32,366 nt of DNA from positions 1-32,366 of the forward strand of contig CASEKF010000060.1 of NCBI GenBank assembly GCA_949288455.1, in the 5' to 3' direction. The notes under the pieces were generated by a model. That model saw nothing but the letters and a program-made list of their open reading frames with translations. It was not told where the DNA came from and searched no databases. Made by a program: the position numbers and the translations under genes. This document shows positions 15,538 to 24,049 of the stretch, in pieces; position 1 is the first letter of the stretch, and every line of letters begins with the position of its first letter. The stretch is from an uncultured bacterium (GTDB lineage Bacteria > Vulcanimicrobiota > CADAWZ01).

Positions 15538-16593
15538 TCAGTATTCTCCGGCCGTTTCCTTGCCGGACAAAACTCTAAACGCTCCCTCGGCCAACGCCTC
15601 CATTTCATTCTCTCCGGGCATACACGCGATAGGAGCGATAAAAGAGCACCGTTCGGCAATCCACTTATTAAGATAATCCTTCGAATAAGCGAGTCCTCCG
15701 GTCAATATAATAGCGTCTACGCGTCCGCACAGAACTGCGGCTCTGGCTCCAATCTGCTCGGAAATCTGATAAGCCATAGCTTCATAGACGGTCTTAAAAT
15801 ACTCGTTTCCATTTTCTATTTCCTTTTCTATTTCCAACGCGTTGGAAGTGCCTAAATAAGCGTATAAACCGCCTTTTCCTGAAATAAGCTTTTTGAATTC
15901 TTCTCTGGGCGTTTTATCTGCGTACTCCACAAGAGGAAGATTCGGCATATTTCCGCATCTTTCCGGAGTAAAGGCCCCTTCGTAAAGACCATGACTAATT
16001 TGAACGGCTCGTCCTTTTTTCAAAGCGGTTACGGTTATGCCTCCTCCCATATGAGCGACTATTAAATTTAAAGTTTGAAAATCTGCCCCTAATTGTTCGG
16101 CGTATTTTCTTGCTACGGCCCTGACGTTCAGCGCATGAAAAATACTGGTTCTAGGAAGTTCCGGAATACCGGAAAACCTTGCCAAATCTTCAAGTTCGTC
16201 CACGCACACGGGATCGATTATATAACTTTTAACGGAAAATTCTTGCGCTATCTCCCAAGCTATTACGGCTCCTATATTAGACGCATGGCTTCCGCGTTCC
16301 GCGGCTTCCGCGTCTTTAAGCATCTTTTCGTTAACAAGATAAGTTCCGCCTTTAAGAGGACGGAATAATCCTCCTCTGCCCGCTACAGCCGCAATTTTTT
16401 CTTTTAAGACTCCCTTTTTTTCCAATATTTCCATTATGATTTTTTTACGATAAGGATATTGTTCCCATACCGTCGCAAAACGTTTAAGTTCGTCAGGTTC
16501 ATGACGTATAGTTTCAGTCCAAAGCTCCGTAGAGTCTTCGAATAAACCTATTTTGGTAGAAGTGGAACCCGGGTTGACTACTAATATTTTCAT
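15538..16593 (-). CDS. buk: Butyrate kinase
   Basis: 351 aa, the usual Buk length and clearly shorter than acetate kinase. It reversibly converts butyryl phosphate and ADP to butyrate and ATP (or acts on other short or branched acyl phosphates). The ASKHA-fold acetokinase signature NPGSTSTKIGLF lies at residues 7-18. Also visible are AVAGRGG, LVNEKM, the central VAHMGGGITV motif and ALAEGAFRV at the C-terminus. The expected partner phosphotransbutyrylase is not in the window; instead the next gene downstream is an aldolase. A ribosome binding site AGGAAGG precedes ATG. Upstream is a strong promoter and a leader of about 165 nt. Confidence 0.95.
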   Translation of the reverse strand: MKILVVNPGSTSTKIGLFEDSTELWTETIRHEPDELKRFATVWEQYPYRKKIIMEILEKKGVLKEKIAAVAGRGGLFRPLKGGTYLVNEKMLKDAEAAERGSHASNIGAVIAWEIAQEFSVKSYIIDPVCVDELEDLARFSGIPELPRTSIFHALNVRAVARKYAEQLGADFQTLNLIVAHMGGGITVTALKKGRAVQISHGLYEGAFTPERCGNMPNLPLVEYADKTPREEFKKLISGKGGLYAYLGTSNALEIEKEIENGNEYFKTVYEAMAYQISEQIGARAAVLCGRVDAIILTGGLAYSKDYLNKWIAERCSFIAPIACMPGENEMEALAEGAFRVLSGKETAGEY

Positions 16594-16955
16594 ACGAAAC
16601 CTTCCTATCTATGATTCTATGCTTTTGCTGTCATAACCTAACGCGTAATTTTATATATCGAAAACTTACTTTAGGTATTCCAGCGTTTTCCGTTATCGCT
16701 TGCTTTAGATAGCTATCTTCATAACTTCAGGTTTATCCTTGTCCAACTGCTCGTTAATTTTTATATAATTATAGAATATAAATATAAACAAAGTCAATAG
16801 AATGTATAAAATAGTTATTATAACTACAAGCCGCTCCTATATTAAGATTAAGATTATTAAAATATTAACCCTACGTACACTTTTTCGGCTATATCATTAT
16901 TATGACTATTAAAAGCTGCAAAATATTATGGATAGAAGTAAGCCCGAGTAAAATA
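16594..16955. other. Intergenic region between buk and the DAHP synthase gene
   Basis: 362 bases without a credible gene. It contains the buk promoter and its leader. The leader carries a 12-bp palindrome, AGATAGCTATCT (16707-16718), about 115 bases before the buk ATG, which could be a protein site. The end next to the DAHP synthase stop codon is AT-rich and shows no clear T-tailed hairpin. Confidence 0.6.
16768..16797 (-). promoter_or_regulatory. Promoter of the buk-fba transcript
   Basis: On the minus strand, TTGACT (16797-16792), an 18-base spacer and TATAAT (16773-16768). The closeness to consensus makes this one of the clearer promoters in the window. Confidence 0.7.
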
Positions 16956-18005
16956 TTACTTAAGTAAAAATTCGGAAAACAAATCTTCAAATTCTTTCAT
17001 GGTTAATTGCTGAAAGCGATCGGATAAAGCTTCCATAGGAGACATATGCGCTTCGACCATAACGCCGTCCGCTCCGGCTGCGAGAGCGGCTTTGGCTAAC
17101 GGAAGAGCTATGTCTTTTCTCCCTGCGGAATGACTGATATCGACTACTATTGGGAAATAGGTTTCTATTTTTAAAATAGAAACGCAAGAAATATCCAACG
17201 TATTTCTGACTGAATTTTCAAACGTTCTTATCCCTCTTTCGCATAAGATAATATTCTCGTTGCCTCCTTTAAGAATATATTCGGCCGAATACAGAAATTC
17301 CCGTATAGTGGCGGAAAAATGACGTTTTAACAAAACGGGTTTTTTAAGTTTTCCAACGTCTTCCAAAAGAGGATAATTATACATATTCCTGGCCCCAATT
17401 TGGATAATATCGCAAAACTCGGCTACCTTTTCAAGATTTTTTTGAGAAGTAGCTTCGGAAATAGATATCATTCCATATTCGTCGGCGGCTTTTTTCAAAT
17501 ACTCTAACCCTTCCTCGCCTAATCCTTGAAAATCATAAGGCGAAGTTCTCGGCTTGAAAGCTCCTCCCCTCAATATTTTAATGCCTAAAGAAGACAGTTT
17601 TTTCGCGATAGCTCCGATCTGTTCGGCATTTTCCACGCTGCAGGGGCCGACGATAAATTCTTGTCTGTCTCCTCCGATAACAACTCCTTTACCGCAGTCT
17701 ATGGCGCGAGTTTTCCCGGGCTGACTTCGTATCGCTAAAAAATTACAGTCTTGCTGGAGTTTTCTCGATTCGGAATATATACTGCGAAAAATTCTTTCTA
17801 TGGATTCGTTAGAAAAAGGGCCTTTATTGTTGGACAGTATCTCCGAGGTCTGTTCCGCCTCTCTAAAAGGATCAAAAATATCTACGCCAAGCTTTTTTTT
17901 CTCCAGGCCGATCTTTTTTACGATTTCTCCTCTTCGGCTTATAAGCGACAATATTTTGCCGTTAATATCGTTAATCTCGGCTCTAAGGCTATGTATATCG
18001 GACAT
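16956..18005 (-). CDS. aroA: Chorismate mutase-DAHP synthase fusion (3-deoxy-7-phosphoheptulonate synthase)
   Basis: 349 aa. Residues 1-85 form an AroQ-type chorismate mutase domain (charged helices with LISRR, DPFREAEQ). Residues about 100-349 form a KDPG/DAHP-type TIM barrel with GPCSVEN (120-126), GGAFKPRTSPYDFQG (147-161), KR and DISHSAG (289-295). It condenses phosphoenolpyruvate and erythrose 4-phosphate, the first step to aromatic amino acids. In the Bacillus-type fusion the mutase domain acts as the feedback sensor for prephenate or chorismate. It starts at ATG with AAGGAG five bases upstream. It stands alone, divergent from a small secreted-protein gene. Called aroA in the Bacillus sense (also aroG/aroF), not EPSP synthase. 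Confidence 0.94.
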   Translation of the reverse strand: MSDIHSLRAEINDINGKILSLISRRGEIVKKIGLEKKKLGVDIFDPFREAEQTSEILSNNKGPFSNESIERIFRSIYSESRKLQQDCNFLAIRSQPGKTRAIDCGKGVVIGGDRQEFIVGPCSVENAEQIGAIAKKLSSLGIKILRGGAFKPRTSPYDFQGLGEEGLEYLKKAADEYGMISISEATSQKNLEKVAEFCDIIQIGARNMYNYPLLEDVGKLKKPVLLKRHFSATIREFLYSAEYILKGGNENIILCERGIRTFENSVRNTLDISCVSILKIETYFPIVVDISHSAGRKDIALPLAKAALAAGADGVMVEAHMSPMEALSDRFQQLTMKEFEDLFSEFLLK

Positions 18006-18190
18006 AAAAACTCCTTAAAATATAATTTACGTCTCAAATTCAAACGATTCAATCGCAAGAGAACTACGCGAAAGTCTTGAAGCGCGCCTCCTTGAAAAAG
18101 GAAAAATAAAATATCAAAAAGAAATTTTAAATAATACGGACCCAAATTACAATCAAATTATTAAATTATCTGTAAAGGAACTGAATAAAT

Positions 18191-18607
18191 ATGCGAAAAT
18201 ATTTTATAGTATTTTTTATCGCGTTCTTAATTACCTCTTCTTTTGCCGTTTCAGTCAATTCTCAAAATATATCGTTAAAGGAAATTTACCAAAAAAAACA
18301 AGAAGCTCTTAAATCATTAAATATTGAAGAAGCTGAAAAATATCTTTCAAAAGACATAATAAAAACAATAAAAAAAGAAAAAGATCCTAAAGGAGCTCTT
18401 TTCCTTTTAAATTATTTAAGTCCGGTAGAATATTCCACGGGGCAAGAAATATTTTCAGATTCGGAAGCTTCGATGGAAATAACGGGAAAAGCCAGAAATC
18501 CTAAACTCAAAGGAGCTTATTCCTCGTTTAAAGGCGAAATAAAATTCAAACAAGAAAACGGAGTTTGGAAAATATCCGAAGAAGATATAAACTACGACAA
18601 CGAATAA
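18191..18607 (+). CDS. Small secreted protein of unknown function
   Basis: 138 aa. An N-terminal signal peptide is clear: basic MRK, hydrophobic core YFIVFFIAFLITSSFAV, and a likely cut near the SVNS region. The mature part starts with an amphipathic helix (LKEIYQKKQEALKSLNIEEAEKYLSK). It ends with beta-strands containing GEIKFKQENGVWKISEED, a pattern common in NTF2-like (DUF4878-type) periplasmic domains. I do not recognise a specific function. It is followed, after a hairpin, by a membrane phosphohydrolase gene on the same strand, 49 bases away, so the two may be co-expressed. Confidence 0.8.
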   Translation: MRKYFIVFFIAFLITSSFAVSVNSQNISLKEIYQKKQEALKSLNIEEAEKYLSKDIIKTIKKEKDPKGALFLLNYLSPVEYSTGQEIFSDSEASMEITGKARNPKLKGAYSSFKGEIKFKQENGVWKISEEDINYDNE

Positions 18608-18635
18608 CTGCGGTTAAAAGTATTTGAACCGCAGT
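18607..18635 (+). other. Intercistronic hairpin without T-tract
   Basis: ACTGCGGTT (18607-18615) and AACCGCAGT (18627-18635) are perfect 9-bp arms around an 11-base loop, starting within the stop codon of the small secreted-protein gene. No T-run follows, so it is more likely a transcript-stability or processing element than a terminator. Confidence 0.5.
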
Positions 18636-18656
18636 AACTGAGCTGAGGAGAAAAAT

Positions 18657-19943
18657 ATGTCGGAAAACTTACGCAGCGATAAAAACGAAGACGCTGAAAT
18701 ACGATTAGGAAAAGACGAAAACGTTATAAATCGTACAAAAAACGCGGAAGCAGCCGCAAAAAAAGGTTCAAAAGCAACAAATACGCTAAAAAAACTGTTA
18801 GGCGCGCTAAAACTAGCGGCAACTATATTCGGATATATCCTGGGCATAATCCAGATATTAATAATGCTTATGGTATCTCTAGGCAGCTGCGGATTCTTTT
18901 CCGAAGCCTCTCCTCTATTCGGATCCGATTTAATACCAGTAACATACACCGTATATCTAATGATACTTTCTTTAATCGTGATTCTTATATCCAAACAATG
19001 GAAAGCGGCCGTAATTTTGTTAGTAGTCAACCTGTTCTGCTATATATTTGTTATCGATCACAGCTTCGGTTATCAAGATAAAGTCAGTCAAAAACAGCCG
19101 GAAAAAGGGAAAAAATACGCCGTAGCGGAACTTAACGTAGCCCAATATGACAAAACTCCGCCGGTAATCGGACAAGCCGTAACCAAACTACAACCAGACT
19201 TCATATTCTTAAACGAAATAAACTATCCAGTCGCGGAAGGCAAAGAAAAAACGGAAGAAGCCTTTCCCGACTATAATATAGCCGTAGGCAAAATCTGCGA
19301 CAGCGCTATTCTATCAAAATATCCTATAATCTCCTTTAAGGAAATTCAGCTCTCAAGCAGACAGCCAAATTATATTGACAATACTCCCGAAAATAATCGA
19401 AACAACAGACATCGATATTTCATTCATGCCGTTATAAAGGACAACTCGCAAGAAATTCATCTGTTAAATCTACGGCTTATAGCAGGCAGAAGCGTAAACT
19501 TCGATTCGTCTCCTAAAGAATGCTATAGATGGGGCCAATATTTAGCCCGCACGCAAATTCAAGAAACAAAAGAATTTATAAAATATATTGAATCTTTAAA
19601 AGGCCCCGTAATTTTTGCCGGAGATTTAAACGCTCCTCCAAACTCGCTGGCCGTAAAATCGCTTTTAAACGTAGGAACGGACTCAGCCTTAGCGGTAAAT
19701 ACGTTTCCTCAAGCGACATTCCCGGCGCAAAATCCTTTTCTAAGGCTGGATTACGTCTTTTCTAACGACGATTTTCAAACGGTAAGCTCGTCTGTCGCGC
19801 CCGACGTGGTATCAGATCATAGAATCGTCTTCTCAACTCTAACTTTAATAGAAACAAAATTACAAAAATATAAAGACGATATCAAAAAACTGCAAAAAGA
19901 AGCTAAACAAAAAGAGAAATCTTCGACCGATCCCGTCAAATAG
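18657..19943 (+). CDS. Membrane-anchored endonuclease/exonuclease/phosphatase-family protein (VanJ-like)
   Basis: 428 aa. A charged cytoplasmic N-terminus (1-45) is followed by three hydrophobic helices (about 50-75, 94-112, 113-133) and a complete EEP catalytic domain (about 153-397). Catalytic positions can be seen: Asn160, Glu187 in LNEINYP, Asp323 and Asn325 in GDLNAPP, Asp365 in LDYVF, and Asp387-His388 in SDHR. A lysine-rich tail ends the protein. Three N-terminal helices before an EEP domain resemble VanJ and YafD-type proteins. VanJ members are thought to act outside the membrane on undecaprenyl or prenyl diphosphates and confer teicoplanin resistance. Substrate here is inference; a secreted nuclease is possible. 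AGGAG precedes ATG. The stop overlaps by eight bases the end of the convergent TPR gene. Confidence 0.85.
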   Translation: MSENLRSDKNEDAEIRLGKDENVINRTKNAEAAAKKGSKATNTLKKLLGALKLAATIFGYILGIIQILIMLMVSLGSCGFFSEASPLFGSDLIPVTYTVYLMILSLIVILISKQWKAAVILLVVNLFCYIFVIDHSFGYQDKVSQKQPEKGKKYAVAELNVAQYDKTPPVIGQAVTKLQPDFIFLNEINYPVAEGKEKTEEAFPDYNIAVGKICDSAILSKYPIISFKEIQLSSRQPNYIDNTPENNRNNRHRYFIHAVIKDNSQEIHLLNLRLIAGRSVNFDSSPKECYRWGQYLARTQIQETKEFIKYIESLKGPVIFAGDLNAPPNSLAVKSLLNVGTDSALAVNTFPQATFPAQNPFLRLDYVFSNDDFQTVSSSVAPDVVSDHRIVFSTLTLIETKLQKYKDDIKKLQKEAKQKEKSSTDPVK

Positions 19944-21264
19944 ATTCGCCTACGGTCTTTGATTGAGCGCTAAAAAATTTAGAATTATATTTATCTCCCG
20001 AAATACCGCAAATAACGCTTAAATTACTCATTACTCCGGCAAGGCTTTTTCTCGGAACGCAAAATGTCTTGCCCGGAGAGCCGTAAGCTTCGGCTGAAAA
20101 ATCAGACTCTCGCTTTCTTGTCTGATAGCTTATCCCTGCGGAAGCGGAGATAATATCTTTAAACGATCTCGGTTTATAAGAAGACATAAAGTTATATAAA
20201 GATTCAGAGTCTCCTTTGATACGTCTAACTTTATATACGTAAAATTTCGATATGAGGGCCTTATCTTCCATTTTTAAAGATTTAAATATAAAAGCGGCTC
20301 TCTCAAAATATTTTTCAATATCCGCCGCTTTACTACCGAGTCCTAACGTAATTATTCCTCTGTTAAGATAAAAATCGCCTAACGCTTGACGATAATCCAG
20401 AGAAATTTTAATATCTAAAGCCTTTCTATAAAGAGGCAAGCTGGAAGCGAAATTATTTTCGATACTTAAAATCCATGCGATCTTATGGATAACGTCCGAA
20501 GATTTTATATAATTTCTATCTAAAGCAAAGAAATCAGCCGCCGCTCGATAATATATTTTAGCCATATAATATTCTTTTTTATCGCAATGTATATTAGCCA
20601 TATGCAAAAAAATTTCGCCTAACAGCGAAGACGACTTAAGACGTTCGCACAATTCTCTCGCAAGAACGGCCTTGTAATAAGATTTTTCTACGTTTCCGGC
20701 ATAATATAATAATATGGAAGAATTAAAAAGAGAAACGGCAGAATTATATTCGTGTCCTAAATCGTCGAAAATTTTTTGCGATAAATCAAAATATTCAAAC
20801 GATTTAGCAAGCATTCCAGTCTTAAAGTCCGGATATTTTCGAAATTCTTTCTCAAATTTTTTTAAAATTGGAGGAGAAGACGACAGATTTTTAAATAACT
20901 TGCCTAATTTTGAATAAGATTGAGCCGTATAAAATAAGTCGTCGCATTGTAAGGAAGACTTTAGAGCGGCTTTATACAGACTAAGACTCTTTCGATTGTC
21001 GTTTATATTGGAAAAATATTCGGCTTTTTTAAACAGGATTCTACAGTAACAAGCATTAGAACTAAAGACTCTCTTAAAGATATCTAAGCATTCCATAATA
21101 TTCAAAATCGCGCTGTCGTTCGAAAAGTATAAAGCTATGTCAAAATAAATAAAAAGAGTCTCGAGCAATATAAGAGGATCGTCAGCCCGACTTATCAAGT
21201 TTACGCGCGACGCCCTGGAACATTTATTAGAAAATAATTTCGATATAATTTCATCTGCCGACAT
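19936..21264 (-). CDS. TPR-repeat protein, cytoplasmic, function unknown
   Basis: 442 aa, with no signal peptide or membrane helix. From about residue 75 to 340 it is built of helical pairs of TPR type, for example YSKLGKLFKNL, GEIFLHMANIHCDKKEYYMAKIYYRAAADFF and FYLNRGIITLGLG. The last ~80 residues are a basic, Ser-rich region without repeats. It probably is a protein-binding scaffold. The GGAG ribosome binding site is eight bases before ATG. It follows another TPR gene by 63 bases on the same strand. I do not recognise a specific family. Confidence 0.8.
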   Translation of the reverse strand: MSADEIISKLFSNKCSRASRVNLISRADDPLILLETLFIYFDIALYFSNDSAILNIMECLDIFKRVFSSNACYCRILFKKAEYFSNINDNRKSLSLYKAALKSSLQCDDLFYTAQSYSKLGKLFKNLSSSPPILKKFEKEFRKYPDFKTGMLAKSFEYFDLSQKIFDDLGHEYNSAVSLFNSSILLYYAGNVEKSYYKAVLARELCERLKSSSLLGEIFLHMANIHCDKKEYYMAKIYYRAAADFFALDRNYIKSSDVIHKIAWILSIENNFASSLPLYRKALDIKISLDYRQALGDFYLNRGIITLGLGSKAADIEKYFERAAFIFKSLKMEDKALISKFYVYKVRRIKGDSESLYNFMSSYKPRSFKDIISASAGISYQTRKRESDFSAEAYGSPGKTFCVPRKSLAGVMSNLSVICGISGDKYNSKFFSAQSKTVGESI

Positions 21265-21327
21265 AAAATCAGCTCCATTCGATAAATAACCGCAAAATTT
21301 AAGAACTTTGATTATAAATTTAGAAAA

Positions 21328-22425
21328 TTAATAATTCGGCAAATACTCAAAAACGGATACTCGCCAAGTAGAAAAAGGCTTAGAATAATTATAAATAAGA
21401 AAATAAAGTTTACCGGAAGAAAAAGGTTCTATAAAAGCGTTATTTTTTGGTTTAAAAACGGCCGTCCTTCGCCCGATAGGAGTTCCGTCCAGAATTAGGT
21501 CAAAATTATTTATAGTAACTGTTCTTACTGGTCTGGGAGAATTATTCTCAAAATCCATCTCGACCGACAAAATATACTCTCCCTGTCTGTAAACTTTAGA
21601 AATTACCGCGGAAGAATCCTTCGGCTTATCTATATCCGCAACAACATTTTTGGCATAAAGCGCCGCGGCATCTCCGTCTTCAGGAATCACGCATTTAAGA
21701 AAATTTTTATATGACTCTAGCGCTTGAGGATATAAATCAGAATTTTCCTTTGAAAGACGCTCTAAAAGTCTGCCTTTATAAAAATACGCCCAGGCTATCT
21801 CGTCGCCTATATATCCTCCTAAAGGAGCGCCTTTGTAAGACTCTATTACATATTCCAAATCTGACGAAGCGTTATGAAAGTCTTCGACGTCGATATAAGC
21901 CTTAGCTCTATTGATTCTAGCCGAATAATTTTTAGGAGCCAAGTCAATGGCCTTGGAAAAATCAGATATCGACGCGTCCGGCAAGCCTTGCTTATAATAA
22001 AGACTGCCTCTGGCGTCGTATGCCTGACTATAATTTGGAAACATATTTATCACATAATTAAAATCGTTTAAAGCGTCTTGCGTTTTATTTAGGGATTCGA
22101 AAGTTTTGCCTCTTCCAATATAAGAACAACATAAATTAGGATTTATGGAAATTGATTGCGAGTATGATGCCGCGGCTGAACCGAATTCTTTTTTCTTGCG
22201 GAAAAGTTCGCCTAAAAGAAAGTAGGATCTAGCGTTTTTCCATCCTGCATCAAGCAATGATTTTAAAACTGTTTCGGCTGCCGAATACTCCCGCCGAACA
22301 ATATATAATTCGGCGGCGGCATTTACGGTCTCGATATCCTTCGTTTTAGACATATCCTCAGACGCGGAATAGGAAACCGAACAAAGGATTGCGAACAAAA
22401 CGCAAAAGGAGAATATAAATTTCAT
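21328..22425 (-). CDS. Periplasmic/secreted TPR-repeat protein
   Basis: 365 aa. Starts with a typical signal peptide (MKFIFSFCVLFAILCSVSYSA, cut about residue 21). Residues 30-250 hold classical TPRs, including GSAAASYSQSISINPNLCCSY and SISDFSKAIDLAPKNYSARI. The last ~110 residues are a beta-rich domain (VRTVTINNFDLILDGTPIGRR, LYFLIYNYSKPF), with the look of a DUF4352-like or immunoglobulin-like fold. It has a strong AAGGAGG ribosome binding site. Same strand as the zinc-ribbon gene before it (58-base gap) and the TPR gene after it, so likely one transcript. Function unknown. Confidence 0.82.
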   Translation of the reverse strand: MKFIFSFCVLFAILCSVSYSASEDMSKTKDIETVNAAAELYIVRREYSAAETVLKSLLDAGWKNARSYFLLGELFRKKKEFGSAAASYSQSISINPNLCCSYIGRGKTFESLNKTQDALNDFNYVINMFPNYSQAYDARGSLYYKQGLPDASISDFSKAIDLAPKNYSARINRAKAYIDVEDFHNASSDLEYVIESYKGAPLGGYIGDEIAWAYFYKGRLLERLSKENSDLYPQALESYKNFLKCVIPEDGDAAALYAKNVVADIDKPKDSSAVISKVYRQGEYILSVEMDFENNSPRPVRTVTINNFDLILDGTPIGRRTAVFKPKNNAFIEPFSSGKLYFLIYNYSKPFSTWRVSVFEYLPNY

Positions 22426-22483
22426 ATAACCTCCTTAAATATCAATGAGAATACTCAAAAATTATTTCGAAAACAATACGAAG

Positions 22484-23737
22484 TTACAATTTAAACGGCT
22501 CAACGTCCAACTCCGCAACTCTTTCCAATTTATGAAACGCTAAAAATTCTGATAAAGCTAATTGCTTACGTCTTTTAGAATCATAGATAACCCAAAAATG
22601 AGGGAAAAACCTAACCATTACCAATACGCAGAAAACCGAGAGAGCCAATATTCCCCAGATATAATATGAAAAGACGACGGCGTCCAATTTGCCTGTTTGC
22701 ATAAAAGTATTGACGAGAAATAATATAATAGCGAGCAAAAGAACTCCTCCGCCTATAAAGAAATTTTTTCTAACTTTAGATTCTTCGTCTTCAATTTGTT
22801 TTTTCTTAGGAATATCTCCGCCGCAATAAATGCCTTTAATAGCGTCTACGCCGCATTTATAAAGAGTTCCCTGATATCGATAAGTAACGATCCAGAAAGG
22901 AAGATAATAAGTTTTAAATTTTCCTTTTTTTATTCTGGAATCTATATTTACTATAGCTTCTTCGTCAGAAACGGCTTTAGCTTTAATTTTGGCCTGCCGT
23001 TTAAAATTTTCTTTAAGGGAAGGCAAAATCTCACTTTCATAAATTTCGTCTACGTTTCCTTTAAAAGAAAGAATAGGAACCATTGCAAATTCATCTAAAT
23101 CTTTTATAGGCTCTACTCCTGACACTTCTTCTTCCAGGGAATTTACGAACAAATGATTCAACGTCTCCGGAGTGTATTCGCAAGCTTGCAGCGGAATACG
23201 AAATTTTTCGTCTACGACGCCTCTTTTTCTAAATTTTTTCCCATTTTTTTCAGTTTCCACCTCCCATCTAAATTTATACTCGCCTTCAAACAGAAAAACG
23301 GGAATATATACCGCGTCGATATATTCGGGAAGAAAATCGTTTAAAACGTCTTCCGGAACATCTTCCTGCTGCATCAGCCAGGTCGCCATTAATTTAGCGG
23401 CGAGTTTTCTGCTAACTCTATACGGATATATAACGTCAGGCAAAGGCGACACAAGAGATTCATGCTTTACGCAACGATATTTAAGCTGACAGTTAGGACA
23501 TTTATAACTTTCGGAATCAAGAATTTCCAATAAAACGTTCTTTTTCTTTCTTGAAGAACAAGCAAGACAAGTCGGAACGTCTTTAGCCTCAATCTGAGTT
23601 CCGGATTCATACTTAGACGAAATAAAAAAATGCCTGCAAAAAGGACAAAAAGACGCCTTTATTTTATGTGGAACGTAATAAAGGACAACCCCGCATCCAG
23701 GACATTTTACCGCATATCTCTGCACATTTATCGGCAT
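22484..23737 (-). CDS. Zinc-ribbon membrane protein of unknown function
   Basis: 417 aa from ATG at 23737, which has GGGGAG nine bases upstream. The longer frame opens with TTG at 23773, but that would place this ribosome binding site inside the gene. Four CxxC pairs (CPGC 12-15, CPFC 31-34, CLAC 57-60, CPNC 80-83) suggest two zinc ribbons. A middle part (about 105-310) repeats YxxP/FW strands (VYIPVFLFEGEYKFRWEVE, TYYLPFWIVTYRYQG), reminiscent of the domain found in zinc-ribbon DUF proteins such as those around TerY-like genes; this is only a resemblance. Two membrane helices lie at about 327-347 and 356-376, with a short basic cytoplasmic tail. First gene of a three-gene minus-strand run with the two TPR genes. 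Confidence 0.78.
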   Translation of the reverse strand: MPINVQRYAVKCPGCGVVLYYVPHKIKASFCPFCRHFFISSKYESGTQIEAKDVPTCLACSSRKKKNVLLEILDSESYKCPNCQLKYRCVKHESLVSPLPDVIYPYRVSRKLAAKLMATWLMQQEDVPEDVLNDFLPEYIDAVYIPVFLFEGEYKFRWEVETEKNGKKFRKRGVVDEKFRIPLQACEYTPETLNHLFVNSLEEEVSGVEPIKDLDEFAMVPILSFKGNVDEIYESEILPSLKENFKRQAKIKAKAVSDEEAIVNIDSRIKKGKFKTYYLPFWIVTYRYQGTLYKCGVDAIKGIYCGGDIPKKKQIEDEESKVRKNFFIGGGVLLLAIILFLVNTFMQTGKLDAVVFSYYIWGILALSVFCVLVMVRFFPHFWVIYDSKRRKQLALSEFLAFHKLERVAELDVEPFKL

Positions 23738-23986
23738 AATCGTAAGCTCCCCAAGAAAATTGATACAAAACAAACGATGACAAAGTTCGCATAATTTTAA
23801 TGCGATTCAAGTATTTTAACCTTGGCAATTTGCCGCTTATTTTATATTAAAATAAGAATAAAAAAGTCTAAAAGTAATTATATTGTTTATTTTTTAGTAT
23901 AACATATATTTGATATGATGCCAAGCTACAGAAGACACAGGCGTTTCTTGAGCGTCACGTCGCGCCTGCTGCGTTAAGGAGAAAAA

Positions 23987-24033
23987 AAAATCTTCCCGCC
24001 TGAAACCCCTTACGAATCAGACCGGAAGATTTT
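23987..24033 (-). terminator. Strong rho-independent terminator after metK
   Basis: AAAATCTTCC (23987-23996) and GGAAGATTTT (24024-24033) are perfect arms. On the minus strand the stem runs into nine T residues (A-run at 23982-23990). It starts 17 bases after the metK stop codon and separates metK from the zinc-ribbon/TPR genes. A second small inverted repeat, CAGGCG/CGCCTG, lies further on, between about 23939 and 23969. Confidence 0.9.
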
Positions 24034-24049
24034 AAATTACGTCATAAAT

